Under the pieces are notes generated by a model. That model was not told where the DNA came from and searched no databases. It saw only the letters and a program-made list of their open reading frames with translations. Shown one piece after another: positions 33,756 through 43,108 of a stretch of 64,000 nt of DNA. This DNA comes from Persicitalea jodogahamensis (lineage in GTDB: Bacteria; Bacteroidota; Bacteroidia; Cytophagales; Spirosomataceae): assembly GCF_014651615.1 (NCBI RefSeq), contig NZ_BMXF01000005.1:62001-126000 (forward strand), written 5' to 3'. A program made the translations under genes and the position numbers. Position 1 is the stretch's first letter. Every line of letters begins with the position of its first letter.

Positions 33756-34861
33756 CTGGACAATATGTCAACGAAGTTTGCAAACATGGTATTCAGGTCA
33801 AATCGCCGTACCTGCGCATAGGCCTTTTGAACCCTGGCAGCTCGCAAATCGGGTCGGCGGATACATTCGTCAATGGCTCTGGCCAAAGCCGTAGCATCAT
33901 TCGCCGGAACCATCCACCCGCAGTTCCCCTGATCAAGTACCTCGGGAATACCCCCTACATTGGTAGAAACCACGGGTATTCCCTGTGCCATGGCTTCCAG
34001 ATTGGCCACGCCCAGTGCTTCCTGATGTGAAGGGACACAAAAGATATGGCTTTTTTTCAAAATTTCCAGAACCTCAGGCTGTGGAACTTTGCCGAGATAA
34101 TCCTCCGAAATATTTGGGTACTTCTTTAAATTAGCCAAGATTTTCTCGCGATCGGCCGGATTGGGCCCAACAATGGTGAGTACGAAATCAAAGGGCAATA
34201 GCGAAAGTGCCTCCGTGAGTGTGAACAGCCCGCCTCTCTGGTAATCATTTTTAACAAACAGCACCCTGATTGGCACAGACGGGTCGATCATATCTGCCAT
34301 AGTCGGTGATTTTGCCGGCACCTCAACGGCTTTGTAGAGACGATACAATTTGTGGTCAGGAATTCCATAAATTCTTGAAACCCTGCCTTTCAGATAATCC
34401 GAATTCACGATTATCTTTTCAGCCTGCCAGACTACGGCTTTCTCCATGAACCGGAACACATGCCGTTTTACACCCATTCGTGATATGCCCAAGTGACGCC
34501 AGGAAGCCGTAAGGTTATTGTCATCATTCACCATTCCTATCGTCTTCCTGAACCGATAAGCGCTCCATAGCCCGACGAGGGCATTGTTGTACACCAGTAC
34601 ATCAAAGGGAAATGCTTCGCGCAACTGCATGGCGGCCCGATGGTAAGCCGTCATGCGTATGAATTGACTCAGGAGGGAAGACTTCCAGAAGTCAGAAATG
34701 ACAACTTTATGGACATTCGGACGGGGTTCTACTATATCTTCGGTCAGGATGCGGAGTTCGTGTTCGGGATACAGGTCATTGATCCGAAGCAGTAGATTGG
34801 CAAACTTGACCGGGCCATTCTCGACTACCTCGAAGACGTTGGTGCAAAACAGGATTTTCAT
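33752..34861 (-). CDS. Glycosyltransferase family 4 protein
   Basis: A 369-residue GT-B enzyme. The N-domain starts MKILFCTNVFEVVENGPVKF. The C-domain has VRVLFVKNDYQRGGL-like and IVGPNPADR segments and the GT4 donor site SHQEALGVANLEAMAQGIPVVSTNVGG, in parts, with the conserved E-x7-E. It probably adds one sugar of the surface polysaccharide at the cytoplasmic face of the inner membrane. It overlaps the genes on both sides by 4 nt, so it is in the same transcript. Confidence 0.9.
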   Translation of the reverse strand: MKILFCTNVFEVVENGPVKFANLLLRINDLYPEHELRILTEDIVEPRPNVHKVVISDFWKSSLLSQFIRMTAYHRAAMQLREAFPFDVLVYNNALVGLWSAYRFRKTIGMVNDDNNLTASWRHLGISRMGVKRHVFRFMEKAVVWQAEKIIVNSDYLKGRVSRIYGIPDHKLYRLYKAVEVPAKSPTMADMIDPSVPIRVLFVKNDYQRGGLFTLTEALSLLPFDFVLTIVGPNPADREKILANLKKYPNISEDYLGKVPQPEVLEILKKSHIFCVPSHQEALGVANLEAMAQGIPVVSTNVGGIPEVLDQGNCGWMVPANDATALARAIDECIRRPDLRAARVQKAYAQVRRFDLNTMFANFVDILSS

Positions 34862-35910
34862 AAGATATCCAGTCTGTGAACTTCTTTCAGGGTACCTTCG
34901 ACACTCTCCCAGGTACAGGATCGCCGCAATTCTTCATCAAATTTAAAAGATTCGCGCTGATGAAGTAGCGCGTCAGCTACCTGTGCGTAATCTTCTACTT
35001 TGTAGCGGGGTAGAACGTAACCGATTCTGGTATCTCTGACAAAGTCGGAAACCTTCACTTCGGCGTTGATAATAACGGGTGTACGGGTCTGGATGGCATC
35101 GTAAATCTTGTTGGGGCTGGCGTTGATGTTGTTGTCGTTGATAGGGGCGTACACGCAAAGAATATAGTCGGCCCGCCGGGCAGCGATTTTGGTCGCTTCG
35201 GCCTGCGGTATTACACCCAGCCACTCCACGCGGGGGTGCTGCGTCAATAAGCGGGAGGATTCGTCGGCCAGCCAACCCGCCATAATTACTTTCAAAGCAG
35301 GGTCAGCGGCTAACAGGGACCGTACGGTCATCGTACCCCGCTGTTCGCCCAACCAGCCATAATACAGCAGGGTTAGCCCGGCAGTCCGTTCTTTCGGGGG
35401 CAGGCTCGTCTGGTAGTAAGGGTAGTTTGGAACGATACTGCCTTTTTTTTTCATAAAATCGGGCAAGAGTTTCAGGCGGTTTTCATCCGTAACGATGCAA
35501 AGCCCGACGGGAGCATACACAAGCTTTTTTAACCAGCTCAACTGATTACCCGGCTGATTTTTCCGTAGAAAAATGGAATCGAATATATCCAATACCACGC
35601 GTTTTTGCAGCCACAACAAAGGCCAAAGTACCAGAAGCTGTGGTTCGTTGATTATATGTACTGAATCATAGCGCCGGAAGGCAAGCAGAAAGGAGCTCCT
35701 GGCAAAGTAACGAAACAAAGTACCTGGCGATGTGCGCTCACCCTTTACGAAATGCAAAGTGTCTACATCTGAAGCCACGAAACACTGGGCGGGGTCAGGG
35801 CCAAGCGCCATCAGCTCTACCCTCGCTATCTGGTTGAGCGTCCGAACCTCCTTATTGATCCGCATATCGGAGCCGTCGTTGAAGGAAAGATAGAGGATGC
35901 GTGGCTTCAT
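34858..35910 (-). CDS. Glycosyltransferase, GT-B fold
   Basis: A 350-residue protein starting MKPRILYLSFNDGSDMRINKEV, an opening typical of GT4-like enzymes, with a LTLLYYGWLGEQRGT strand where the donor domain starts. The donor-side signature is weaker than in its neighbours (PNKIYDAIQTRTPVIINAEV in place of the usual E-x7-E helix), so its sugar and even its activity are less sure. It overlaps the next gene by 4 nt on each side within the polysaccharide operon. Confidence 0.78.
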   Translation of the reverse strand: MKPRILYLSFNDGSDMRINKEVRTLNQIARVELMALGPDPAQCFVASDVDTLHFVKGERTSPGTLFRYFARSSFLLAFRRYDSVHIINEPQLLVLWPLLWLQKRVVLDIFDSIFLRKNQPGNQLSWLKKLVYAPVGLCIVTDENRLKLLPDFMKKKGSIVPNYPYYQTSLPPKERTAGLTLLYYGWLGEQRGTMTVRSLLAADPALKVIMAGWLADESSRLLTQHPRVEWLGVIPQAEATKIAARRADYILCVYAPINDNNINASPNKIYDAIQTRTPVIINAEVKVSDFVRDTRIGYVLPRYKVEDYAQVADALLHQRESFKFDEELRRSCTWESVEGTLKEVHRLDIL

Positions 35911-37166
35911 GACGGGTCACGGCTTTTTTTAGCCAAAAAAGTGGAAAGCGATGGTTCCACTAGCGCAATAAATCCCCAAACCAGTAGCAAATAATTTCCA
36001 TACATGTAAGACTGGATGGGTGGATAATAAAAAACAAAGCCTGCCACGCTAAGAACCATCCACAGCAGTAGCTGGTATTTTTTGCGAAGCAATAACCAAA
36101 GAAAAAATACCAAACCGCTGGCGGAAACAAGGTAGTTGAGCCAGTCAGCTCCTTTGTTCACATACCCTAAGCTAAAAGCACCGAAAAAATAAGCAGCTGC
36201 ATTCTTGGCGAGCAGTAAGGTATTTTTCCGCAACACTGACAGGTACGCCTCTTTAGTGATGGAACGGTATTGTCGCTGCACAACCGGATCAAAATAGTTG
36301 TTGCCGACGGAAGCACTTAGGGGTACTTTCGTTTCCCGCTCATATAGCGAATAGGCTGACTCGTCGCTGAGGACTATACCGTAAGGGTTTTCGTAGCCAC
36401 CTATACCGACGTACATCGTATGCCACGGATTTTTCTGGTTGGGTACATATAGCCAGCCAACCAGCAACATGACTAAAAGGGTATAAGCAATTGCCCATTT
36501 GCCTGACCAATGACGATAAAGTGCCACCAGGCAGGCGATGGCGATAAAAATAGTGGTGGGTCTGGCAAGCAACACAAAGGGCAGCGTGCCCATCAGCAGC
36601 AGCCAACCGATTTTTTGCCTAATGTCTAAGGCAAGAAACAGTAGCCAAAAGGAGGGGATCGCCTGCCAGAAATAATAATGATTGAAGGTTACGAACCTCA
36701 GCACGATGGGATTCAGGGCGTACAGAATCAGAAATAAAATCCGGAAATTCCTGGACAGCTTCTGCTCCGAGAGCACGCACCAGCACAGAATCAGGTGAAC
36801 CAGACATTGGAATAAAATGATAGCCAATTGATGTCCCGCCCATGGAAAGATCAAAGTGGCGGCTTTGATAAGATAAGGATAGCCGATTGGATCATATATG
36901 TAGGGTTGCAGATTGCTAGACTTCTGGAACCTGTAACCGTCCTCAGATACCACATCATCTAAGGCCTTGAATTTCCTTATGTCCGACAAGTCAATGAGAA
37001 ATACTCGCTCCCCTGGTCGCAGGTTTTGCGCCGCCGACATGAAAGGAGCCATCCAGTTGGTACCCATGCGCTGTCCTCTCCACTGATAAAAAGACCAATA
37101 AAGAGCCAATATCATTAGCAGTACAGCACCCGTCTGGTAAATCCTATATTTTCGTTGGGGCATCAT
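35907..37166 (-). CDS. Polytopic membrane protein of the polysaccharide locus
   Basis: A 419-residue protein with about 10 membrane helices and a large loop after the first helix containing WMAPFMSAAQNLRPGERVFLID and a YDPIGYPYLIKAA segment (in parts). The loop pattern, with the aromatic-rich helices following, resembles GT-C-type membrane glycosyltransferases or undefined glycan-assembly proteins, but the usual acidic motif is not clear enough to assign a family. It is embedded between wecB and a GT with 4-nt overlaps at both ends, so a role in the same surface glycan is very likely. Confidence 0.65.
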   Translation of the reverse strand: MMPQRKYRIYQTGAVLLMILALYWSFYQWRGQRMGTNWMAPFMSAAQNLRPGERVFLIDLSDIRKFKALDDVVSEDGYRFQKSSNLQPYIYDPIGYPYLIKAATLIFPWAGHQLAIILFQCLVHLILCWCVLSEQKLSRNFRILFLILYALNPIVLRFVTFNHYYFWQAIPSFWLLFLALDIRQKIGWLLLMGTLPFVLLARPTTIFIAIACLVALYRHWSGKWAIAYTLLVMLLVGWLYVPNQKNPWHTMYVGIGGYENPYGIVLSDESAYSLYERETKVPLSASVGNNYFDPVVQRQYRSITKEAYLSVLRKNTLLLAKNAAAYFFGAFSLGYVNKGADWLNYLVSASGLVFFLWLLLRKKYQLLLWMVLSVAGFVFYYPPIQSYMYGNYLLLVWGFIALVEPSLSTFLAKKSRDPS

Positions 37167-38266
37167 CCGTTGTTCAACAAGTAGTCGGAAATCCTACTGC
37201 TCGATTGCCCATCCCCATAAGGATTCGCGGCCATTACCAAAGGTTTGTCTGTCCACCAGTTTTCCACCGCTGCCACAATGCGATCCTCATCTGCCCCCAC
37301 CAACTGTACCGCTCCGGCTTCCAGGGCTTCGGGGCGTTCGGTCGTGTCGCGCATTACCAGCACGGGCTTGCCCAGCGAAGGCGCTTCCTCCTGTATGCCG
37401 CCCGAATCTGTAAGAATAAGTCCGCTTGATTTCATGGCAAAAACGAAATCGGGGTATTCCATCGGGGCCGCCAGCAATATATTAGGAAGATCAGAAAGGT
37501 ACTCTAGCACAGGTTTCTGCACCTGAGGATTCAGGTGAACGGGGTAAACGATGTTCAGGTCGGGAAAACGACCTGCCAGGGTACGCAAAGCGGCGCAAAT
37601 TTGCCTGAACCCTTTCCCAAAATTCTCACGGCGGTGGCCCGTGACCAGCAGAACCCGGGCGTTGTTTTCAAAAGCTGTCTGAATTCCAGAAGGTACTTGC
37701 TCCGAAAATCCTTTCACTTTTTCCGTAGCCCACAACAGTGCGTCAACCACCGTATTGCCCGTAATCAAGATGCGGCTACTGGCAACGCCTTCTCTCAGTA
37801 AGTTGTCCGCATTACGCTGCGTGGGAGCAAAATAAGCTGACGCCAGACGATCCACCAGCAAACGGTTGGCTTCCTCGGGGAAAGGAGCGTACAAACTACC
37901 CGTTCGGAGGCCCGCCTCCACATGACCCACTTTAACTCCCGCGTAGAAAGCGGCCAGCGTGGCAGCCAGAGCCGTAGTAGTATCTCCGTGTACCAGGACC
38001 CAATCCGGCTGAAACTCTTGCAGCACACCGCGCATTCCCAACAAAATCCGCGAGGTGATGTCCGTCAGATCCTGACCCGGCTGCATGATATCAAGGTTAA
38101 AGTCAGCTTCAATATCGAAGAAACTCATGATCGGTTCGAGCATCTCGCGGTGTTGTCCGGTAGAGCATACTTTCTGCTCAACGGCAGGCGAGTCATGCAG
38201 GACTTTCACCAGCGGAGCCATCTTGATGGCTTCGGGTCGGGTGCCGAATACGGTGAGTACTTTCAT
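37163..38266 (-). CDS. wecB: UDP-N-acetylglucosamine 2-epimerase (non-hydrolysing)
   Basis: A 367-residue enzyme that interconverts UDP-GlcNAc and UDP-ManNAc. It carries the family opening MKVLTVFGTRPEAIKMAPLV, then STGQHREML, VLVHGDTTTALAATLAAFY, VGHVEAGLRTG, PFPEEANRLLVDRLA, VTGHRRENFG and LTDSGGIQEEAPSLGKPVLVMRDTTERPEA (in fragments). All catalytic and UDP-binding residues look intact. It supplies ManNAc-type sugar for the polysaccharide. It overlaps genes on both sides by 4 nt. Confidence 0.95.
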   Translation of the reverse strand: MKVLTVFGTRPEAIKMAPLVKVLHDSPAVEQKVCSTGQHREMLEPIMSFFDIEADFNLDIMQPGQDLTDITSRILLGMRGVLQEFQPDWVLVHGDTTTALAATLAAFYAGVKVGHVEAGLRTGSLYAPFPEEANRLLVDRLASAYFAPTQRNADNLLREGVASSRILITGNTVVDALLWATEKVKGFSEQVPSGIQTAFENNARVLLVTGHRRENFGKGFRQICAALRTLAGRFPDLNIVYPVHLNPQVQKPVLEYLSDLPNILLAAPMEYPDFVFAMKSSGLILTDSGGIQEEAPSLGKPVLVMRDTTERPEALEAGAVQLVGADEDRIVAAVENWWTDKPLVMAANPYGDGQSSSRISDYLLNNG

Positions 38267-39306
38267 GTAAACAGGGTGGCGAAATCTTCCCAGGCAAAGC
38301 TTGCCAAATTCGTAAAGTTACGATTTCCTGCTGCTTCCAGTGATTGGTTAGGGGCAATCGCTGCCATTCGCAGCTTTTCCCGTAGCTCGTCATCGGTGCT
38401 GTACAGCCATTCATCCTGCTGACGCAGCCTATCCAGCACTACGCCCTGCCGGGGCGCTATGATAGGCTTGGCAAAACCCATAGCCATGATCAGCGAACCC
38501 GAATTTTCGATGTTCCGGAACGGAAGTACCACCATGTCCGCTGCCCGGAAGTAGTACTGCAGTTCACTATTAGCGATGAACTCATCTATAAAAATGATGT
38601 TGGGAGACAGGTTTTCTTCAATCGTTTTGCCGTATTCGCTATCCATAACCCTACCCGCTATCAGCAGGATAAGTTGGGGTTGCTCAATATCCTTAAAGTA
38701 CCTGACTAGTTCCAAAACTCCTTTGTAAGGCTTAATCAAGCCGCAATACAGGAAAATTCTTGCCGAAGAAGGCAACTGCATTCGTTCCCGAGCCTCTTCC
38801 CTGCTGACAGTACCGGGATAGCTACTCGTGTAATCGCCCTCCGGCACCACACGAAACTTGCTTTCGGAAACGTGAAGTTCAGCGGCTGCTCTGGATACCG
38901 TACTTTGCGCAAAAACCCGCACCCAAACACAGCGCCGGGCCAAAAACCTTTGGCAAAAGCGGTGAATACCTAGGTAGGTAGCATCATGGGGAAGTACATT
39001 GTGTAGCGTCCAGACTAGCTTAGTACCGAGCGCCCGGGCCAGCAGGATCTGGCCACAAAAGAGAGGAACGCTGAGCAAAGTGAGCCAGAGCGAGCGGCGG
39101 TAGTAATAGGAAACGATCCAGTCGAAGTGCAGGTAGGTGGGGCGGAATTTTATAACGGTGAGAATAATACCCAAAAACTTGCTGTCTACTCCATTAATTG
39201 CCTTCAATGTCCCGCCTCTGTTCAGGCCCGCTATCATCAGCTGCTGATAGGGGTTATCCGGCCCGGCTACGGGCAGGCAGGCGATGGTGGGAGCTATCGG
39301 AACCAC
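38263..39306 (-). CDS. Glycosyltransferase family 4 protein
   Basis: A 347-residue GT-B enzyme. Features include LVWTLHNVLPHDATY in the N-domain and, in the C-domain, IFLYCGLIKPYKGVLELV, LLIAGRV and a donor site DMVVLPFRNIENSGSLIMAMGFAKPIIAP (fragments). The start is a GTG (39306), overlapping the acetyltransferase stop by 13 nt. No ATG lies before the conserved N-terminal strand PTIACLPV. The design resembles enzymes that extend exopolysaccharide repeats on a lipid carrier. It is part of the co-directional operon. Confidence 0.82.
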   Translation of the reverse strand: MVPIAPTIACLPVAGPDNPYQQLMIAGLNRGGTLKAINGVDSKFLGIILTVIKFRPTYLHFDWIVSYYYRRSLWLTLLSVPLFCGQILLARALGTKLVWTLHNVLPHDATYLGIHRFCQRFLARRCVWVRVFAQSTVSRAAAELHVSESKFRVVPEGDYTSSYPGTVSREEARERMQLPSSARIFLYCGLIKPYKGVLELVRYFKDIEQPQLILLIAGRVMDSEYGKTIEENLSPNIIFIDEFIANSELQYYFRAADMVVLPFRNIENSGSLIMAMGFAKPIIAPRQGVVLDRLRQQDEWLYSTDDELREKLRMAAIAPNQSLEAAGNRNFTNLASFAWEDFATLFT

Positions 39307-39836
39307 GGCTGATGATTGAACTTGTACCTCAGGTTACTTCTTCGGAGACCGATTTTTTGGGCCGGGACTCCCGCAACGATCGTCATGGGCGGAACGCTTT
39401 TGGTCACGACACTGCCCGAAGCCACGATACACCCCCTCGCGAGGGTGACGCCAGGCAAAATAGTTGCCCTCGAAGCAACCCACACATAATCTTCAATGAT
39501 TACATCTCCTCCCAAAGTTCCGTAATTATCATCATGGGGATCATGTGATAAAGTCCAGATGTTCACTTCCTGGGCGATATCCACATTGCTGCCAATATTT
39601 ATTTGCCCCCCCCTTCCGTCCAGAAGTACTTTTTTGTTAATCACTGCCCCCGTGCCTACGGAAATATTTTGACCATTTCTCACTTCTACCCCTATAGCAA
39701 AGAAGCACTGAGCCCCAAGGTGTTTTACCGTAAACGCCAGAAAGAATTTTCTTACTGAATAGAATGGAATATACATAATCCATTCCCGAAACAAATAGTC
39801 TTTTAGGGCGAAAAGGGCGATGGCTATCGATTTCAT
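39294..39836 (-). CDS. Hexapeptide-repeat acyltransferase (WcaF/CysE-like)
   Basis: A 180-residue left-handed beta-helix protein with repeating I-G-x-x-x-x units (VGTGAVINKKVLL, INIGSNVDIAQEV), the catalytic-type WTLSHDPHDDNYG loop containing His, and the closing GCIVASGSVVTKSVPPMTIVAGVPAQKIG (parts). These enzymes O-acetylate sugars using acetyl-CoA and work as trimers. In this position it probably decorates the polysaccharide. It lies 13 nt from the methyltransferase upstream and overlaps the downstream GT. Confidence 0.9.
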   Translation of the reverse strand: MKSIAIALFALKDYLFREWIMYIPFYSVRKFFLAFTVKHLGAQCFFAIGVEVRNGQNISVGTGAVINKKVLLDGRGGQINIGSNVDIAQEVNIWTLSHDPHDDNYGTLGGDVIIEDYVWVASRATILPGVTLARGCIVASGSVVTKSVPPMTIVAGVPAQKIGLRRSNLRYKFNHQPWFR

Positions 39837-39849
39837 GGAATTAGAAGGG

Positions 39850-40638
39850 TTACTTCACTCCCCAACGTTTTAAAAAGCTGTAAATCCGCAATTTCAAAGA
39901 GGGGTTTTGCAGAGAGGTAGGCATATAAAAACAACGCAGATCTTTTCCGACAAGAGCCATTTTTTTATATGCCCAGGGGAATCCTAAACCGTGCTTCGTT
40001 CTGTTGGACTGATCATCCAGCGCTGTGCTGTACATATCGAAACAGGTATGGTTTACCAAAATCAGTTTATTGAATCCGACCACCAAAGGCGAAACCTGCG
40101 GTGAATTCTTTAAGAACTCAATGGCCGCCTCAGTCACGCCCGGCCACTCGCTACGGAATGGGTCGTCAAGGATAATGATTCCATCCTCCCGAATAGCCTG
40201 GGCTGCTAACTCGAGGTCAGCCAGGGCTTCCTCAAATGAATGCCCTCCGTCCACGTGAAACATACGATAGCCAGCACCAATTTCCTGTACTGTCAACTCA
40301 CTTGATAGTTTTTCAAAAATTTTGATTGAGTTATCTCCGATGTACCTGGCGCAGTTGGCAAGAAATTTTTGCTTGTCGCCGGAGCCCGAAAGCGATACGT
40401 TGTCACCCTGATTGCCAAAAAGGTCGCAGACCCGCAGTTGTTCGCTTCCGACCAAAAGATGGTAAAAAAACAGCGTGCTTTTGCCGTGATGTACTCCAAC
40501 CTCAAAAAGATCGCCTTTAATTTGATTGTGTCTTTGCACAGTATCCAGCAGGGATATCAGCATTGCGGCTTCTTCCGCAAACCAGCCGTCAATCCGGCTT
40601 AACTCCCTGTATTTCTTCCTCGCAGTCTGTTGTTCCAT
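39850..40638 (-). CDS. Class I SAM-dependent methyltransferase (Methyltransf_24 type)
   Basis: A 262-residue protein with motif I KGDLFEVGVHHGKSTLFFY and the acidic strand RVCDLFGNQ. A second core strand reads YRMFHVDGGHSFEEALADLEL and a third GIIILDDPFRSEWPGV (fragments). The HVDGGH motif marks the family that methylates sugars, often metal-dependent and in polysaccharide clusters. It lies 5 nt downstream of the gene at 40644 and 13 nt before the acetyltransferase, and should O-methylate the glycan. Confidence 0.85.
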   Translation of the reverse strand: MEQQTARKKYRELSRIDGWFAEEAAMLISLLDTVQRHNQIKGDLFEVGVHHGKSTLFFYHLLVGSEQLRVCDLFGNQGDNVSLSGSGDKQKFLANCARYIGDNSIKIFEKLSSELTVQEIGAGYRMFHVDGGHSFEEALADLELAAQAIREDGIIILDDPFRSEWPGVTEAAIEFLKNSPQVSPLVVGFNKLILVNHTCFDMYSTALDDQSNRTKHGLGFPWAYKKMALVGKDLRCFYMPTSLQNPSLKLRIYSFLKRWGVK

Positions 40639-40643
40639 TCGGT

Positions 40644-41960
40644 TCAGATTCGGGTCACCCGGTGAGCGTCACCGGTCAGTGTGGGGTTGATATCTGTGAG
40701 TCGGGTACAAAATTCGAAAAACGACTGCAAGCGGTACTGACTTTGCACTCGCTTATTGAGTTCCAAAAAAATCGGGTCTACCAAATTACCGAGTATGGTA
40801 CTTAATTCTGCTTCACTGGTAATGGCATTCTGAGAGGCCAAATTAATCAAATGTCGGTCGTTCTGGTATTGGTGAATAAAATTGTATAGACTTAATCCTC
40901 TGGTTGTCTCATACCCAAAATCAAGTATAAAAGAGGGCGTCTCGGTAAAGCAGGCTTCCAATCCCATCGTAGTACCCAAGTGAAAAAAGGCCTGCGCAAA
41001 ATGAATCTTCTCAAACTTCTCACGAATGGCGTTCTCAGCCACCGACAGGTCGGCGTTACGAAAATCTTCGTCAAAAATCAAGTTGGGAAGTTGGCGAATT
41101 TCATCGTAGAGCCTCCAATCCTTCATGACCGGATAGGGCCTGACAACGAGTGTCAGTTCGGGACGACATTCAGCCATTACTTCCGCGACGCGCCTGATAA
41201 CTTCGACCTCCTGCCGCGCCAACTCCGGGATGCCCACTGCGCAGCCAAAGTAAATGTAGTCGAAGGGAAAAGAACGAGTGAGTGACTGTTCGCAGGCCAG
41301 AAATTCGTGAATATAGCAGAACTGACTTGCTCCAACTACCCGGATTTGGGACGGAGGCACCCCGTGAAGTTCAACCACATCTTCTTTGGTTCCCTCCGAC
41401 CAGCACAGATATTCGACCCGTTTTGAGAACCGGGGATTCTTACAAGCGTGATCCCAGCTATATACATACACCTTTGCCGTCCTATTTTCTCTTAACAACC
41501 TAGCCAGCAGGTAATCATCTGCAATAGAGGTGTAGAGTATAAACTGATCAATATCATCCAGCTGGGTTTTGCTGCTGTATTGTAATTTATCTAAATAGTT
41601 ATCGTAGGGCAGAATTTTGGGCAGCCGCTTTGTCCATCGAAGTATACGGAGGGCTTTGCCTTGCTGCGCCTTGGTTGCTGCGTTGGAGGCGAGGAAAAGC
41701 TGCATCAAATAGTAGTTGTTCTCACTCTTGGGTATCTGCTTGAATAACAAATATGCCCGCTCCCAGACCCGGTTCCAAGCCGTAACCTTCCGCTCCCGGA
41801 TAATTCTAAATTCAACGCCAGCCGGCAAGTGGCTTTCGATAGCACTGACTTGCCCGGGGTTGCCCAGGACAACGACTTCATGCTGCTTGGCTACCTCCGC
41901 AATCACGCGCCTTACGTCGTTACGGAAGTCGAAGAAAGAAACTACGAACGCAATTTTCAT
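40644..41960 (-). CDS. Surface-polysaccharide glycosyltransferase-like protein
   Basis: A 438-residue protein; start at the ATG 41960, which overlaps the upstream GT stop by 4 nt (ATGA). The upstream M in the frame is less likely. It begins MKIAFVVSFFDFRNDVRRVI, a GT-B-like opening. The C-terminal half has FDYIYFGCAVGIPELARQEV, LVVRPYPVMKDW and a late FFHLGTTMGLEACFTETPSFILDFGYE (parts). This recalls the CDP-glycerol or capsule-synthesis type GT-B fold, where an S/T-x-GLE segment binds the donor. The family is not clear enough to name. It is embedded in the operon. Confidence 0.65.
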   Translation of the reverse strand: MKIAFVVSFFDFRNDVRRVIAEVAKQHEVVVLGNPGQVSAIESHLPAGVEFRIIRERKVTAWNRVWERAYLLFKQIPKSENNYYLMQLFLASNAATKAQQGKALRILRWTKRLPKILPYDNYLDKLQYSSKTQLDDIDQFILYTSIADDYLLARLLRENRTAKVYVYSWDHACKNPRFSKRVEYLCWSEGTKEDVVELHGVPPSQIRVVGASQFCYIHEFLACEQSLTRSFPFDYIYFGCAVGIPELARQEVEVIRRVAEVMAECRPELTLVVRPYPVMKDWRLYDEIRQLPNLIFDEDFRNADLSVAENAIREKFEKIHFAQAFFHLGTTMGLEACFTETPSFILDFGYETTRGLSLYNFIHQYQNDRHLINLASQNAITSEAELSTILGNLVDPIFLELNKRVQSQYRLQSFFEFCTRLTDINPTLTGDAHRVTRI

Positions 41961-43108
41961 AGGTTTTCCAGTATTTCCAGCCACTTGGGGGTCTGTATTT
42001 CTGCCTCGAAGTTATTTAAAACCCGCATACGTCCATTTTTTCCTGTTTGACGACGCAACTTCTTATCTTTAACAAAATGCATTATTCCTCGCGCTAAGCC
42101 TTCAGGGGTACGATCTTTAACGAGATATCCAGTTTTTGAATCAACCACCTCTCGTATCCCTCCCACATCCATGGCTACTACGGGCTTCTCGAAAAGCATA
42201 GCTTCCAATATCACCAATGGAAAGGCTTCTGTGCGTGAAGGGAGGACAAAAATATCTAGGTTTTGGTAGAAAGCGGCTGTTTGGGAAGAGGCCGGCTGTA
42301 TATCAATGTAATCCGAAAGTCCTTTCGATTGGATCAGCTTTCGGATAGCAAGGAGGTAAGGAGTGTCTTGTTTTGGGGCACCTAGCCAACAGAGCTTCAA
42401 GGAACCGCCATAAGCTTCTAGTACCTTTACCATGGCTTCTATCAGCAGGTCAGGGCCTTTGAGGTAGTACAAATTTGCCACTACCCCTAGTACCACGGTA
42501 TCCGGCAGCGGGGATCTTGCTGCTGGCGCTTTCGGGGAGTTGTTTACCAGTCGTTGCAGGTTGACCGGCCCGTGCAGTACCGTTATCTTTTCTGCCGGCA
42601 CAGCGTAGGTATTCGAGTAGAAATTGGCCACGGCCTGGGCGCAGGCAATGATACGGCTACTCCGGTGTAGTACCTTGTATATCCAGGCTTCGGACAGGCG
42701 ATTGACGACCTGAAATTCGAGCTCATGTGCGTGCAGGATCAGGGGCACCGACGACGAAACGGCAGCCCGCACGGCGGGAGTGTGGGTCATGGAATTGACG
42801 TACAGCAGCGCAGGCTTTTGACCCCTTATAACCCACCCGGCATATAACTGCTTTAGGTAACGATACAGCCTTGGGGATAGGCGAATTAATATTTTTTTGA
42901 TTAAGGGATACTGTTCGATTGGAAAAATACACACAGACCCATACGCCTGAAAAGTAGCTAGGGCAGGCCCGCTTTCCTCAAAAAGAAATAAAAACTTTAA
43001 GGGAGATGCTTCGGTGGACCATTCATGCAGTAGGTTTAGCAGTACCTGGGCCGCTCCTCCTTGATTTGGCCTTGGGGATAATACCAGTACGTGCTTTTTG
43101 GATTTCAT
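41957..43108 (-). CDS. Glycosyltransferase family 4 protein
   Basis: A 383-residue GT-B enzyme. I use the ATG at 43108 (MKSKKHVLVLSPRPNQGGAAQVLL), which overlaps the upstream GT stop by 4 nt. The glycine-rich loop GGAAQVLLNLL and the donor site PSRTEAFPLVILEAMLFEKPVVAMDVGGIREVV (in parts; E-x7-E) are classical GT4. It should transfer a hexose-type sugar in the cytoplasm. All junctions are 4-nt overlaps, so its expression is coupled to its neighbours. Confidence 0.9.
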   Translation of the reverse strand: MKSKKHVLVLSPRPNQGGAAQVLLNLLHEWSTEASPLKFLFLFEESGPALATFQAYGSVCIFPIEQYPLIKKILIRLSPRLYRYLKQLYAGWVIRGQKPALLYVNSMTHTPAVRAAVSSSVPLILHAHELEFQVVNRLSEAWIYKVLHRSSRIIACAQAVANFYSNTYAVPAEKITVLHGPVNLQRLVNNSPKAPAARSPLPDTVVLGVVANLYYLKGPDLLIEAMVKVLEAYGGSLKLCWLGAPKQDTPYLLAIRKLIQSKGLSDYIDIQPASSQTAAFYQNLDIFVLPSRTEAFPLVILEAMLFEKPVVAMDVGGIREVVDSKTGYLVKDRTPEGLARGIMHFVKDKKLRRQTGKNGRMRVLNNFEAEIQTPKWLEILENL